A DNA stretch of 64,000 bases. It comes from Poriferisodalis sp965226645. GTDB taxonomy: Bacteria; Actinomycetota; Acidimicrobiia; Acidimicrobiales; Poriferisodalaceae. The stretch is from contig CBDDDL010000003.1 in assembly GCA_965226645.1 (NCBI GenBank), positions 620,001 to 684,000 on the forward strand, read 5' to 3'. Shown here one piece after another: positions 43,769 to 52,569 of the stretch (positions are counted from its first letter, which is position 1; each line of letters starts with the position of its first letter). The notes beneath the pieces were generated by a model that was given only the letters and a program-made list of their open reading frames with translations, ran no database searches and was not told the DNA's origin. The position numbers were made by a program, and so were the translations under genes.

Positions 43769-45106
43769 ATGACCACCCTTGCCGAAACCGAAGCCGACTT
43801 GCGGTCTGCCGACGTGCACACCGTCGAGGTCGCGATCGTTGATACCTACGGTCACCTGCGCGGCAAGCGCTTCCCCGTGGGCCACTTTCTGCGCTCCGTC
43901 GCCGAGGGCGGCTGTCACATCGCCGACGCCATCTACATCTTCGACCTGCACAACGATCTTGTCGACAGCCCGTACATCAACATGGGCAAGGGATTTCTCG
44001 ACACGCACCTGGTACCCGAGTTGGGAACATTGCGGCTGTTCGGCCAACGTCCCGGCTATGCGCTTGTGTTCGCGGCCAGTCTCGATCCGTCTCACCGACT
44101 GCACTCGATGGCGCCGCGCACGGTGCTGGCGCGCCAGATCCAGCGATGCGAGGCGCTCGGCTACAGCCCGGTCGTCGCCACCGAGATGGAGTTCTACCTG
44201 TGCGAGGACGACTGGTCCCACGTGCAGAGCCACATCCAGTACTCGTCGCTGACGGATCGTGCAGATCTCGAAGACGTTCTGCGGGAAATGCGCACGGCAA
44301 TGATCGATGCCGGTATCCCCGTCGAATCATCGAATCCCGAATACGGGCCTGGCCAGATCGAGATCAACGTGGCCCACGCCGATGCCATGACGACCGCGGA
44401 CAACACGGCGCTCTACAAGAGCATCGTCAAGGAAGTCGCAGCAGCGTGGGGGCTGAAGGCCACGTTCATGCCCAAGCCGTGGACCGAGCCGTCAGGCAGC
44501 GGGATGCACGTGCACACGAGCCTGACCGCTGGCGGGGGCAACGTGTTCGCGTCGTCGCAGGACACACCCGATGCCACGATGTCGCACTGGCTTGCTGGCC
44601 AGCTCGACAACGCTGGTGCGCTGTCGCTGCTCGGCAGCCCGGTGCCGAACGGCTACAAGCGTGTGCGGCCGTACACCTTTGCCCCCACACACGTGCATTG
44701 GGGGCTCGACAACCGGTCGGTGATGTGCCGCTGCACCGTCGGAGCGGGAAATGCGAACCGCGTCGAGTACCGAGCGCCGGGATCTGACGCCAATCCGTAT
44801 CTCATGATCGCGGGCTTGCTCGCGGCAGGCGCGGACGGGCTTGAGCGCGAGCTGGATCCGGGACCGCTGAGCGACGGCGACAAGTACGACGATCCAGGCG
44901 ACGCGACGCCGCTGCCCGCGAACGCCGCGGACGGCATCGCGGCGTACGAGGGCAGCGCGCTTGCGGCTGCGTTGGGCAAGGAGTTCTCGACGAACTTCGT
45001 GCTGATGGCCACCGCGGAGCTGGAGAAGTTCGTCGACGCAGGCTGCGACCCCGCCGGCGACGACGTCTCCGACTGGGAGCGCGAGCGCTACCTCGAGTTC
45101 ACCTGA
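43769..45106 (+). CDS. Glutamine-synthetase-family ligase (gamma-glutamyl-amine synthetase-like)
   Basis: This 445-aa protein has the GS fold: VAIVDTYGHLRGKRFPV, TEMEFYL (metal Glu), GPGQIEINVAHADAM, SGSGMHVHTSL (nucleotide/metal His), and NANRVEYRAPGSDANPYL (glutamate-binding Arg and NPYL). Length and N terminus match GlnA3/PuuA-type ligases rather than nitrogen-assimilating GlnA, so the acceptor is probably an amine rather than ammonia (inference). A GAGGA ribosome site precedes the ATG. It diverges from the P450 operon and converges on a second GS-like gene. Confidence 0.82.
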   Translation: MTTLAETEADLRSADVHTVEVAIVDTYGHLRGKRFPVGHFLRSVAEGGCHIADAIYIFDLHNDLVDSPYINMGKGFLDTHLVPELGTLRLFGQRPGYALVFAASLDPSHRLHSMAPRTVLARQIQRCEALGYSPVVATEMEFYLCEDDWSHVQSHIQYSSLTDRADLEDVLREMRTAMIDAGIPVESSNPEYGPGQIEINVAHADAMTTADNTALYKSIVKEVAAAWGLKATFMPKPWTEPSGSGMHVHTSLTAGGGNVFASSQDTPDATMSHWLAGQLDNAGALSLLGSPVPNGYKRVRPYTFAPTHVHWGLDNRSVMCRCTVGAGNANRVEYRAPGSDANPYLMIAGLLAAGADGLERELDPGPLSDGDKYDDPGDATPLPANAADGIAAYEGSALAAALGKEFSTNFVLMATAELEKFVDAGCDPAGDDVSDWERERYLEFT

Positions 45107-45148
45107 TCCGCGCCGTCTGCTCGGTCTCACCCGATGGCATCAGCCAGT

Positions 45149-46453
45149 TCAGTGGAACGGCAGATACTCGCTGATCTCCCACTCGCTGATGCTCTCTGAC
45201 GGCTCGCCCACCGCAGTGACGTAGCGCTCCCACTCGGCCTCCTTGATGGCCAGGAAGTTGTCCACGAGGTCGCTGCTCACCGCGTTGGTGAGGGTCGTAT
45301 CGGCTCGCAGATCGGCCAGGGCATCCGCGAGGTTCAGCGCCGAGGTGACGTCAGTGTTCCAGGCATCCATGCCGTCATTGGTCTCGGGCTCCGGGCACTC
45401 GAGACCGTCGACCACACCGAGGCGCGCTGCCTGCAACACGGCGGCAATCGCTGTGTGGATGTTGCAGGTGCCGTCTGCGAGGCGGGACTCGAGGCGAGTG
45501 CGCTCGCCCCGCTCGGGCGGCACCCGGTTGCCGACCACACGGTGGTCGTAGCCCCAGTTGGCCCGCCGACCGCTGAACGTGAACGGTCGCAAGCGCCGGT
45601 ACGCGTTCACTGTCGGTGCGCACAACGGCGTGAGCCCCTGATGATGGGCACACAGCCCAGCCAGGCACGAACGCGCCAATGCCGACAAACCGTCGTGGGT
45701 GCTGGTATCGACGAGCGCGTTCGCCCCGTTGGCGTCGACTAGCGAGAAGTTGACGTGGACGCCGTTGCCCTCGAACTGTTCGTACGGCTTGCCCAAGAAC
45801 GTGAGCCGCAAGCCGTGCTTCATGGCGCACTCTCGCGCCAGCAGCTTGAACAGGAATGCGTCGTCGGCGGCGCGCAACGCATCGCAGTAACGCAGCGTCA
45901 GCTCGAATTGGCCAGAGTCGAACTCGGCGTTCACCGATTCGAGGACGATGTCGCTGCCCGCCGCGAGATCGACGATCTCGTCGATCAGACCCACCGGGTC
46001 GACAAGGCGGCCGGTTCCGTAGACATACGACCCGGGCGTGTCCCAGCTCTGCCAGCCGTGTTCGGGGGTCTTCTCCAACACGTACGCCTCGAACTCGATT
46101 CCGACCATCGGGCGGTAGCCCAGTGCCTCCCAGTCCGCGATCGCCTTGCGCAGCGCGTACCTGGCCGAGTAGCGGAATGGTTCGCCGCCTTGCGACAGGT
46201 CACAAACGGCCACTTGGGTGCGGTCGTCGTCCCAGCCCGGTCGCAGGTCGGATTCATCGAATGTGGCGTGCATGTCGGGAAAACCGTCGAGTACGCCTGA
46301 ACCAGGCGCTGCGATGAACGAGCGGTCGTACGCGAGGCTGAAGACGGCTGCAGCGTGGCCCGTGCCTTCGTGTGCGAACGCCGCTGGAACGTACTTCCCC
46401 CGGGCAAGGCCAAGATGGTCAGGCCACAGCATGCGGACACGTCGATTGGCCAT
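45149..46453 (-). CDS. Divergent glutamine-synthetase-family protein
   Basis: The 434-aa protein keeps the GS core (IEFEAYVLEKT, SGQFELTLRYCDAL, GNGVHVNFSLVD, RTRLESRLADG). However, the usual HVH reads HVN and the usual NPYL reads NIHT. It is therefore a distant paralogue of the neighbouring ligase, possibly with altered substrate or lost activity. It converges on that gene with a 42-bp gap in which no terminator hairpin was seen. Its promoter region faces the ABC-transporter operon. Confidence 0.78.
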   Translation of the reverse strand: MANRRVRMLWPDHLGLARGKYVPAAFAHEGTGHAAAVFSLAYDRSFIAAPGSGVLDGFPDMHATFDESDLRPGWDDDRTQVAVCDLSQGGEPFRYSARYALRKAIADWEALGYRPMVGIEFEAYVLEKTPEHGWQSWDTPGSYVYGTGRLVDPVGLIDEIVDLAAGSDIVLESVNAEFDSGQFELTLRYCDALRAADDAFLFKLLARECAMKHGLRLTFLGKPYEQFEGNGVHVNFSLVDANGANALVDTSTHDGLSALARSCLAGLCAHHQGLTPLCAPTVNAYRRLRPFTFSGRRANWGYDHRVVGNRVPPERGERTRLESRLADGTCNIHTAIAAVLQAARLGVVDGLECPEPETNDGMDAWNTDVTSALNLADALADLRADTTLTNAVSSDLVDNFLAIKEAEWERYVTAVGEPSESISEWEISEYLPFH

Positions 46454-46492
46454 CGTGATTTCCCAATCGCTGTTGCCGGGGACGATCAGCAG

Positions 46493-46498
46493 AACCTA
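46493..46498 (-). promoter_or_regulatory. -10-like TAGGTT for the divergent GS-like gene
   Basis: On the minus strand TAGGTT lies 39 nt upstream of ATG 46453. It is back to back with a candidate for the substrate-binding protein at 46523. Evidence is the hexamer and position only. Confidence 0.3.
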
Positions 46499-46522
46499 TC
46501 GGAGCCGATCTCAGCGGAGGAG

Positions 46523-46528
46523 TAGCAT
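46523..46528 (+). promoter_or_regulatory. -10-like TAGCAT for the ABC importer operon
   Basis: TAGCAT lies 27 nt upstream of ATG 46556. A start about 7 nt downstream would leave a 20-nt leader containing the GGGAAGAGG ribosome site. Confidence 0.35.
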
Positions 46529-46555
46529 CGATCTGATTCTGGGAAGAGGTTCACC

Positions 46556-47818
46556 ATGAAACGACGCATCCTGGCTTTGCTGGCCGTAGTTGCGCTGCTC
46601 GGTGCTGCATGCGGCGGCGACGACGCGCAAGAGAGCGAGCCGACATCGGCAGCCACCGAAGCACCCGCTGCCACCGAAGCTCCGGCGCCCGCCGTCACGA
46701 TGACCAGCATCGATATCGACCACATCTTGAGCGCCGATCTCACGAGCTGCGAAGAAGCGCCGACTGGTGACCCGATCCGAGTGGGCATGGCGATGGACTT
46801 CAGCGATGTGGTCGGATTCGTCGACATTCCCGGCTCCAAACTGGTGCCGTTCGTCGCGGAACTCGCCAACTGCCGCGGCGGGCTCAACGGCCGGCCCGTG
46901 GAAGTACGGGTTGCCGAAGTCGGCGACGACGCTGCGCTCGCCACCGACGACCTGCTGGATTGGGGCGCTCACTTCCTCATCGGCCCGCCGTTCGCCGACT
47001 TTGCGCTGCCGATTCTGCAGACAACCGGCGGCAATGTTCCGCTGTTCGTGGCTGCATCAACAGAGCCGACCTTGGCAGACGCTTCGATCAACTCGTACCT
47101 GGTCACCTTCGACGACCACCAGATGTCGGGCGCTGCGGCCAAGTGGGCGCTTGGCGAGGGCATCACGAGGGCGATCGTGTTCACCGAAGGCGCCGGCATC
47201 CCCTACACCGGCGTGAACCCCGATGCATTCATCGCCGCCTTCGAAGCCGGCGGGGGCGAGGTGGTGAGCGTCCAGACCTACATATGGGCCGGCGACACCG
47301 ACTTCTCGTCGCAGGTGAATGAGATCGCTCAGATTTCGCAGAACGACGAGGTCGTCTTCTCGGCCGCATTGGGTTTCCAAGTGACGGCTCTGCGTGGCCA
47401 GCTCGAAGGCCAAGGACTCGACAGCCTCACCTACATCGGCACCGACGCTTTGGACGCCACCGGCATTCAGGTCGAGGCGAACAACGAGGGCATCGCCCAT
47501 ACCCCGCACACGAGTATCACCGCGGGTGACCGGATCGATTCGATGCTTGCCGCGTACGAGGCTGCCGAGGGCGAGGCACTTGAGAGCCGAGGCTTCATGG
47601 CGCTGTACGTCGACTCGATGTTCGTCGGCATCCAGGGAATGCTCGACTGTGGCTGCGATGACACCGCCGAGATCGGCGAGGCCGTCAAGCAGATTTCTGG
47701 CTTCCAGGGGTTGTCAGGCGAGATCACCTACAGGGGCACGAACGGCATCCCGCCAAAGGCGGTGCCGATCAATCGAATCGTGAACGGCGAGGACGTACTC
47801 GTCGCCACGATCGAATAG
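46556..47818 (+). CDS. ABC importer substrate-binding lipoprotein, Liv/amide type
   Basis: This 420-aa precursor has a lipoprotein signal (ALLGAACGG; Cys near residue 19), an Ala/Glu/Thr-Pro linker, then a type I periplasmic-binding fold. IRVGMAMDFSDVVGFVD, NCRGGLNGRPVEVRV, DDHQMSGAAAKWALGEG and TYIGTDALDATG are typical of branched-chain-amino-acid/amide receptors (LivJ, FmdD, UrtA). The ligand cannot be read from sequence, but adjacency to the GS-like genes suggests an amino acid or amine. GGGAAGAGG precedes the ATG. The ABC ATPase and permeases follow after 59 bp. Confidence 0.88.
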   Translation: MKRRILALLAVVALLGAACGGDDAQESEPTSAATEAPAATEAPAPAVTMTSIDIDHILSADLTSCEEAPTGDPIRVGMAMDFSDVVGFVDIPGSKLVPFVAELANCRGGLNGRPVEVRVAEVGDDAALATDDLLDWGAHFLIGPPFADFALPILQTTGGNVPLFVAASTEPTLADASINSYLVTFDDHQMSGAAAKWALGEGITRAIVFTEGAGIPYTGVNPDAFIAAFEAGGGEVVSVQTYIWAGDTDFSSQVNEIAQISQNDEVVFSAALGFQVTALRGQLEGQGLDSLTYIGTDALDATGIQVEANNEGIAHTPHTSITAGDRIDSMLAAYEAAEGEALESRGFMALYVDSMFVGIQGMLDCGCDDTAEIGEAVKQISGFQGLSGEITYRGTNGIPPKAVPINRIVNGEDVLVATIE

Positions 47819-47877
47819 ATCCGCTTCGGCGCCGCAGGAGCGGGAACAACGCCGGACGCAACGGCCTCGCGATCGAA

Positions 47878-48654
47878 ATGCTTGAAGTCGAAGGCCTCAC
47901 CGCTCGGTACGGCTCAATCGCAGCATTGCGTGGCGCGACCTTGAGCGTCGGGTCCGGTGAGGTCGTCGGCCTCATCGGACCCAACGGCGCGGGCAAGACC
48001 ACGTTGCTGTCGGCCATCGCCGGCTTGATTTCTCCAGCCGAAGGCCGCGTCACCTTCGAGGGACAGGACATCACTGGCCACTCGCCAGAGAAGTTGCTGC
48101 GTTCGGGAGTGGCGCTCGTGCCTGAGCACCGTCGCATCTTTGCCGACCTCTCCGTGGGCGAGAACCTGAAGATCGGTGGAGTGACCCTGCCGTCGGCGAA
48201 GCGTGCAGAACTGCTGGATGAAATGGCAGAGCGCTTTCCGGTGCTGAGGGAGAAGTGGGATATCTCGGCCGGGTATCTGTCTGGGGGCGAGGCACAGCAA
48301 CTGGCCATCGGGCGAGCACTGATGTCGGCTCCTCGGTTGCTGATGATGGACGAACCCTCGCTGGGCCTGGCTCCTTTGCTCGTCGATCTGGTGTTCGACT
48401 TGATCGGCACGCTGCGCGACCAAGGCCGCACGTTGCTGGTTGTGGAGCAGAACGCGGCACGAATGCTGGCTATGTCGGACCATGCATATGTGCTGCGCAG
48501 CGGCGAGGTGGTGGCCTCGGGTACGGGCACCGAGCTGAGCCAGCGAGACGACTTGTTCGACACTTTCGTCGGGCACGAATCGCCTGCCGCCGAAGGGCTG
48601 CCGCAGGCCGTCGGCGCGAGCGAGTCACACGGCGCGGTGGGTAGCCCGGGATGA
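47878..48654 (+). CDS. livF: ABC importer ATPase, LivF type
   Basis: This 258-aa ATPase has Walker A GPNGAGKTT, the Q-loop/LivF segment VALVPEHRRIFADLSVGENL, signature LSGGEAQQLAIGRAL, Walker B LLMMDEPSLGLAP, and a switch-region VVEQNA where LivF proteins carry Gln/Asn rather than His. It energises uptake with the downstream fused LivM-LivG ATPase. Its TGA overlaps the livH ATG (ATGA). Confidence 0.92.
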   Translation: MLEVEGLTARYGSIAALRGATLSVGSGEVVGLIGPNGAGKTTLLSAIAGLISPAEGRVTFEGQDITGHSPEKLLRSGVALVPEHRRIFADLSVGENLKIGGVTLPSAKRAELLDEMAERFPVLREKWDISAGYLSGGEAQQLAIGRALMSAPRLLMMDEPSLGLAPLLVDLVFDLIGTLRDQGRTLLVVEQNAARMLAMSDHAYVLRSGEVVASGTGTELSQRDDLFDTFVGHESPAAEGLPQAVGASESHGAVGSPG

Positions 48655-49538
48655 CCGAACTGGCGCAGAACCTCATCGACGGTCTTGGCCGGGGCAGCAT
48701 TTACGCACTGCTGGCGCTGGGTGTGGCCGTGGTCTTCGGCGTCATGCACCTGCTGAATTTCGCCCACGGTGAACTCATCACCGTCGGGGGCTACGTGGCG
48801 CTGTGGACCCTCGGCGGCAACGGGTCGTGGTACGTGGCGGCACCGATGATTGTGGTGAGCGCGGTGCTGACATCGTTGGTGATCGAGCGGGTCGCCTTCT
48901 CGCGGGTGCGAGGAAGCTCGGACTTCACGCTGCTGCTCACCTCCTTCGGCGTGCATTTCGTGGTCTCTGCAATGTTCTTGCTGTACGTGTCGGCGTCGGT
49001 CAAGCCGTTCGCGAGGCCCACTTGGGTGACGAACACCTACTCGGTCGGGTCGCTCAATATCGAGGTATTCGACACCGTCGTCATCGTGGTGACGATGCTG
49101 ACGCTGATCGGCACGACCCTGCTGCTGCAGCGGACCATGTTCGGGCTGTCGCTGCGCGCCGCCGCAGCCGACTTCGATACCGCCCGGCTGATGGGCGTGC
49201 GGTCCGACACCGTGATTCGAGGCGCCTTCGCCCTGTCAGGATTGCTCGCTGGCATCGCTGGGGTCTTCTGGCTGATGCGGGCCGGCAGCATCAACCCCAC
49301 CGCGGGCATCGCTCCCATGCTCAAGGGCGTGCTGGCGGCGCTCATCGGCGGTCTCGGCAGTCTCCGAGGGGCGGTGATCGGCGGTCTGGCGTTGGGCTTG
49401 GCGGAAGTGCTGTTGCGGTCGCGCCTGCCTGACAGCGTCGCCAGTCTCACCGAAGGTGTGGTGTTCCTGCTGATCGCCTTGCTGTTCATCTTCAGGCCAC
49501 AGGGCCTCATCACCGTGGCGCACGCCGAACGGGTCTGA
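48651..49538 (+). CDS. livH: ABC importer permease, LivH type
   Basis: This 295-aa integral membrane protein has about eight hydrophobic segments and the LivH hallmarks NLIDGLGRGSIYALLALGVA, LLNFAHGELITVGGYVAL, LLQRTMFGLSLRAAA and GLLAGIAGVFWLMRAG. It forms half of the channel with LivM. Its stop overlaps the start of the fused livMG gene (TGATG). Confidence 0.92.
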   Translation: MTELAQNLIDGLGRGSIYALLALGVAVVFGVMHLLNFAHGELITVGGYVALWTLGGNGSWYVAAPMIVVSAVLTSLVIERVAFSRVRGSSDFTLLLTSFGVHFVVSAMFLLYVSASVKPFARPTWVTNTYSVGSLNIEVFDTVVIVVTMLTLIGTTLLLQRTMFGLSLRAAAADFDTARLMGVRSDTVIRGAFALSGLLAGIAGVFWLMRAGSINPTAGIAPMLKGVLAALIGGLGSLRGAVIGGLALGLAEVLLRSRLPDSVASLTEGVVFLLIALLFIFRPQGLITVAHAERV

Positions 49539-51424
49539 TGTTTCCTCGATTCGGACGCGATGTCGGCTTCCCAATTCTGGGATCCGCCGTGCTCTTCGCT
49601 GTCTTTCTGGCGGGCGGACTCTTCTACCAGAGCACGCAAGGCAGAGCCGCCGAACGCTTGGTGACGGTCATGCTGATCGACGCCATCATCGTGCTCGGCA
49701 TCCAGATCTACGTCGGCAATACAGGCGTGCTGTCATTCGGTCACATCGGCTTCGGCGCGATCGCCGGCTACGCCTTTGCGGTTCTGGCCATCAGCCCCGC
49801 AGAAAAGCTCAAGCGCATTCCCGATGCCCCTTTCGGATTGGACGAAGTTCTTCTGAATCCGGGGCTGGCGATTGCCGTGGCCATCGGGGTGACGTTGTTG
49901 GTAGCGCTTGTGGTGGGTATCGGATTGGCGCGCTCGGGTGCGGAATCGGGTGCTGTCGCGGCAACGGTCATCACCTTGGCACTGCTGTTCGTCGCCCATG
50001 AGGTGGCCCGTAACTGGCCTGATCTCACTGGTGGCGATCGAGCGGGTCTTACCTTCAAGGTCGGGGCTGCACTTGACAGCAGGCTGCCGATATATGCCTG
50101 CCTGTTGGCGGCGTTGATCGTTGCGCGGCTCTATGCGCAGAGCCGCAGCGGCAAGCTCGCAGTTGCGGCCCGCGAGGACAACTTGGCGGCACGCGCTATG
50201 GGCGTGAACCCGCTCGTGCAGCAGACAGCGGCGCTGCTCATCTCGGTAGTTGTTGTCAGCGCCGGGTCCTCGCTGAGGGTGTTCGAGAACGGCTCGATCC
50301 TTCCCGACAATTTCTTCTTCAGCTACACGCTGCTCACGTTGACCATGCTGATTGTCGGTGGCCGCAACAGCGTTACCGGAGCGCTCGTCGGAGTTGCGGT
50401 GATGACGGTTGGGCGCGAATTGGCCCGACGTCTGGGACAAGACGGCTTTGAGTTGTTCGGACTCAACCTCGATACTGCACCGCTGGATTGGATTTTCCGC
50501 GAGAACCTTCAGACGGTCTTCTTGGGTCTGGCGATGCTCGGCTTCATGATCTTCCGTTCGGATGGTCTCATAGGCGATTGGGAGCTTGATGCCTGGCTGT
50601 GGCGTCGGTGGCAGCGCCGTAAGCCCGAGGTTCGACCCGAACCGCTGGCCGAAGTCGCGCCGGTGGGCCTGCACGCCAAGGTGGCCCATGAAGGTGCAGC
50701 CCTCGAGGTGGGCGACCTCGTTGTCAACTTCGGCGGCTTTCGAGCCCTCGACGGCGCAGGCCTCACCGTGGCGCCCGATGAGGTCGTCGGATTGATCGGC
50801 CCCAACGGGGCCGGCAAGACGACGCTGGTCAACGTGATCACCGGGATCGTCGAACCTGCTGAAGGCTGGTTCAGGGTTGGCGAGCGTGAGCTGAATGCCG
50901 AGCCGAGCCATGAGATCGCTCGTGCAGGTCTGCTGCGCACGTTCCAGAACCTGCGGCTCTTCGGAGCGCTGACAGTGCGCCAGAACGTGGAGCTGGCCAG
51001 CCGTGTGGCAGCCCGGCACCGGCCCGGGACCCATCCGCCGGTGGACGCGCTCATCGCCGAGGCTGGCCTGTGGGAGGTGAGGGCTCGCCGCGCCCGCGAA
51101 CTTGACTACGGCAGTGCCCGACGGCTGGAATTGGCCCGCGCGGCAGCCATGGCGCCGGCTTTCCTGCTGCTGGACGAGCCCACGAGCGGCATGAGCGATG
51201 CCGAGTCCACCGAGATGATCCGGCGGATTCGCCACATGGCTGCGGCAGTCGACGCGGGCGTCTTGGTGATCGATCACGATCTCAACTTCATCACCGGCAT
51301 CAGCGACCGGATATACGTGCTCGATCAAGGCAAAGTGATCAGCGTCGGCACGCCCGACGAGGTGCAGGCTGATCCGGCCGTGCGTGCTGCGTACCTCGGC
51401 ACCGAGACCGGCGCGCAGACCTGA
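49538..51424 (+). CDS. livMG: Fused ABC importer permease-ATPase, LivM-LivG
   Basis: The 628-aa protein has an N-terminal LivM permease (about residues 1-345; VGNTGVLSFGHIGFGAIAGY, ARAMGVNPLVQQTAALLIS) and a short cytoplasmic linker. A LivG ATPase follows (about 385-628; Walker A GPNGAGKTTL, signature region LDYGSARRLELARA, Walker B FLLLDEPTSGM, switch VIDHDLNF). Separate livM and livG genes are the norm, but fusions occur in actinobacteria. It completes the operon, and the next gene begins 85 bp downstream. Confidence 0.9.
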   Translation: MFPRFGRDVGFPILGSAVLFAVFLAGGLFYQSTQGRAAERLVTVMLIDAIIVLGIQIYVGNTGVLSFGHIGFGAIAGYAFAVLAISPAEKLKRIPDAPFGLDEVLLNPGLAIAVAIGVTLLVALVVGIGLARSGAESGAVAATVITLALLFVAHEVARNWPDLTGGDRAGLTFKVGAALDSRLPIYACLLAALIVARLYAQSRSGKLAVAAREDNLAARAMGVNPLVQQTAALLISVVVVSAGSSLRVFENGSILPDNFFFSYTLLTLTMLIVGGRNSVTGALVGVAVMTVGRELARRLGQDGFELFGLNLDTAPLDWIFRENLQTVFLGLAMLGFMIFRSDGLIGDWELDAWLWRRWQRRKPEVRPEPLAEVAPVGLHAKVAHEGAALEVGDLVVNFGGFRALDGAGLTVAPDEVVGLIGPNGAGKTTLVNVITGIVEPAEGWFRVGERELNAEPSHEIARAGLLRTFQNLRLFGALTVRQNVELASRVAARHRPGTHPPVDALIAEAGLWEVRARRARELDYGSARRLELARAAAMAPAFLLLDEPTSGMSDAESTEMIRRIRHMAAAVDAGVLVIDHDLNFITGISDRIYVLDQGKVISVGTPDEVQADPAVRAAYLGTETGAQT

Positions 51425-51509
51425 GGCTGAGTACTCTCGGATGCTGCAGGGATGCCGCCGGGATGTTGCTGGACATTTGCCACCGAGATCATGGCGACGT
51501 GGGAGTGAC

Positions 51510-52247
51510 ATGAGCACAGCAACGTTGGAGCGAACGCAAGAGCCGCAGCGAATCTGGGACGAGGGCGATCCCGAGATGCCGGCCGAGTTTTCTGAGTTGC
51601 TCGTGCGGATGCTGAGCTACCACGTCGAGAACAGCACCAATCCGCACTACACCGAGTTGCTGACCAAGCTCTGGGATCGCTGCCTCCGGCTTGCACCGGA
51701 CGAGGCGACCAAGGGACTCTTGGTCAAGCTGATGCAGCAAGAGGTTGAGCACGGGATCATCAACGCCCAGATCCTCGCCGGGCTGGGGGTCGACAAGGTT
51801 GACCGACCGATCGAGCAGTACGCGTTCCGACTGCGGATGGACACGTTCTGTGACCTGTCGTACTTCCACGCGCTGATCGACCGGGTCGGTGTGTACATCG
51901 GTGAGACCTGGGACGGTGTGCCATACAAGCCGCTGCTCGATATCGCCACGCGGGTGCACAAAGAAGAGCTGTTCCACTGCACGCTCGGACTGCGCAATCT
52001 GCGACTCATCTGCCAGACGCCCGAGGGCCTGAACGAGGCCAACGAGCGAATCCACGTCTGGTGGCCTGCAGCGCTTGACATGTTCGGCCGGTCTGACTCC
52101 GACTTCGGCGACGCTTACGTGCGGTGGGGCCTGCGGAAGAAGAACAACGCCGACCTCCGCCGACAGTACATCGCTGACACGGTGCCGCTGCTCGAAGAGC
52201 TGGAGATCGAGGTGCCGCCGAATCGGCTGAACCGCCGGTTTCTCTAG
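51510..52247 (+). CDS. PaaA/PaaC-like diiron (ferritin-like) protein
   Basis: The 245-aa protein has helical segments with candidate iron ligands: MQQEVEHGIINAQ (ExxEHG-like), DLSYFHALID, and VHKEELFHCTLGLRNL (ExxxH). This is the pattern of PF05138 phenylacetyl-CoA epoxidase subunits. Which subunit it represents is unclear, and no PaaB, PaaD or PaaE reductase is adjacent. ATG 51510 follows GGGAG; upstream in-frame starts add an atypical tail. It heads a cassette with two MaoC-like proteins and an enoyl-CoA hydratase, suggesting oxidative acyl-CoA breakdown. Confidence 0.65.
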   Translation: MSTATLERTQEPQRIWDEGDPEMPAEFSELLVRMLSYHVENSTNPHYTELLTKLWDRCLRLAPDEATKGLLVKLMQQEVEHGIINAQILAGLGVDKVDRPIEQYAFRLRMDTFCDLSYFHALIDRVGVYIGETWDGVPYKPLLDIATRVHKEELFHCTLGLRNLRLICQTPEGLNEANERIHVWWPAALDMFGRSDSDFGDAYVRWGLRKKNNADLRRQYIADTVPLLEELEIEVPPNRLNRRFL

Positions 52248-52253
52248 CCAGCC

Positions 52254-52547
52254 ATGGATCCTGCGAGCGCGGGCGGGCTGGCAGTCAAGGTTTCGAGGCC
52301 GGCGTCCAAGGTGGCTTTCATCGAGACCTCCTCGTCGATGCACTGGGAGTGCTTCTGGGTCGCCGAAGGCGAACACACGCTCGTCGTGGGAGCGTTCGAC
52401 AGCGGCGACAAGTCGTCGCCAGAGCCTCGCGTCCATGTCATCAACAAGCCGTACGGATGGCACATGCGGCCAGCTTCCGATCCGCCATCTGCGGGCGACG
52501 ACCAGGACCTGTTGGTGAAGGTATGGCAATTGTTGGGTTCGTACTGA
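52254..52547 (+). CDS. Small protein of unknown function (97 aa)
   Basis: I do not recognise this protein. It starts 6 nt after the diiron gene's stop. It contains MHWECFWVAEGEHTLVVGAF and HVINKPYGWHMRP, with no signal peptide or membrane segment. Its size and position recall the small PaaB subunit of phenylacetyl-CoA epoxidase, but PaaB's conserved motifs are not convincingly present. Coding status rests on position in a tight operon. Confidence 0.4.
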   Translation: MDPASAGGLAVKVSRPASKVAFIETSSSMHWECFWVAEGEHTLVVGAFDSGDKSSPEPRVHVINKPYGWHMRPASDPPSAGDDQDLLVKVWQLLGSY

Positions 52548-52569
52548 GCATGCGGAACGAGGAAGCGGT

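Noticed and set aside
49733..51517. 594-aa minus-strand ORF opposite livMG
   Set aside because: Antisense of a clear permease-ATPase; no family resemblance.
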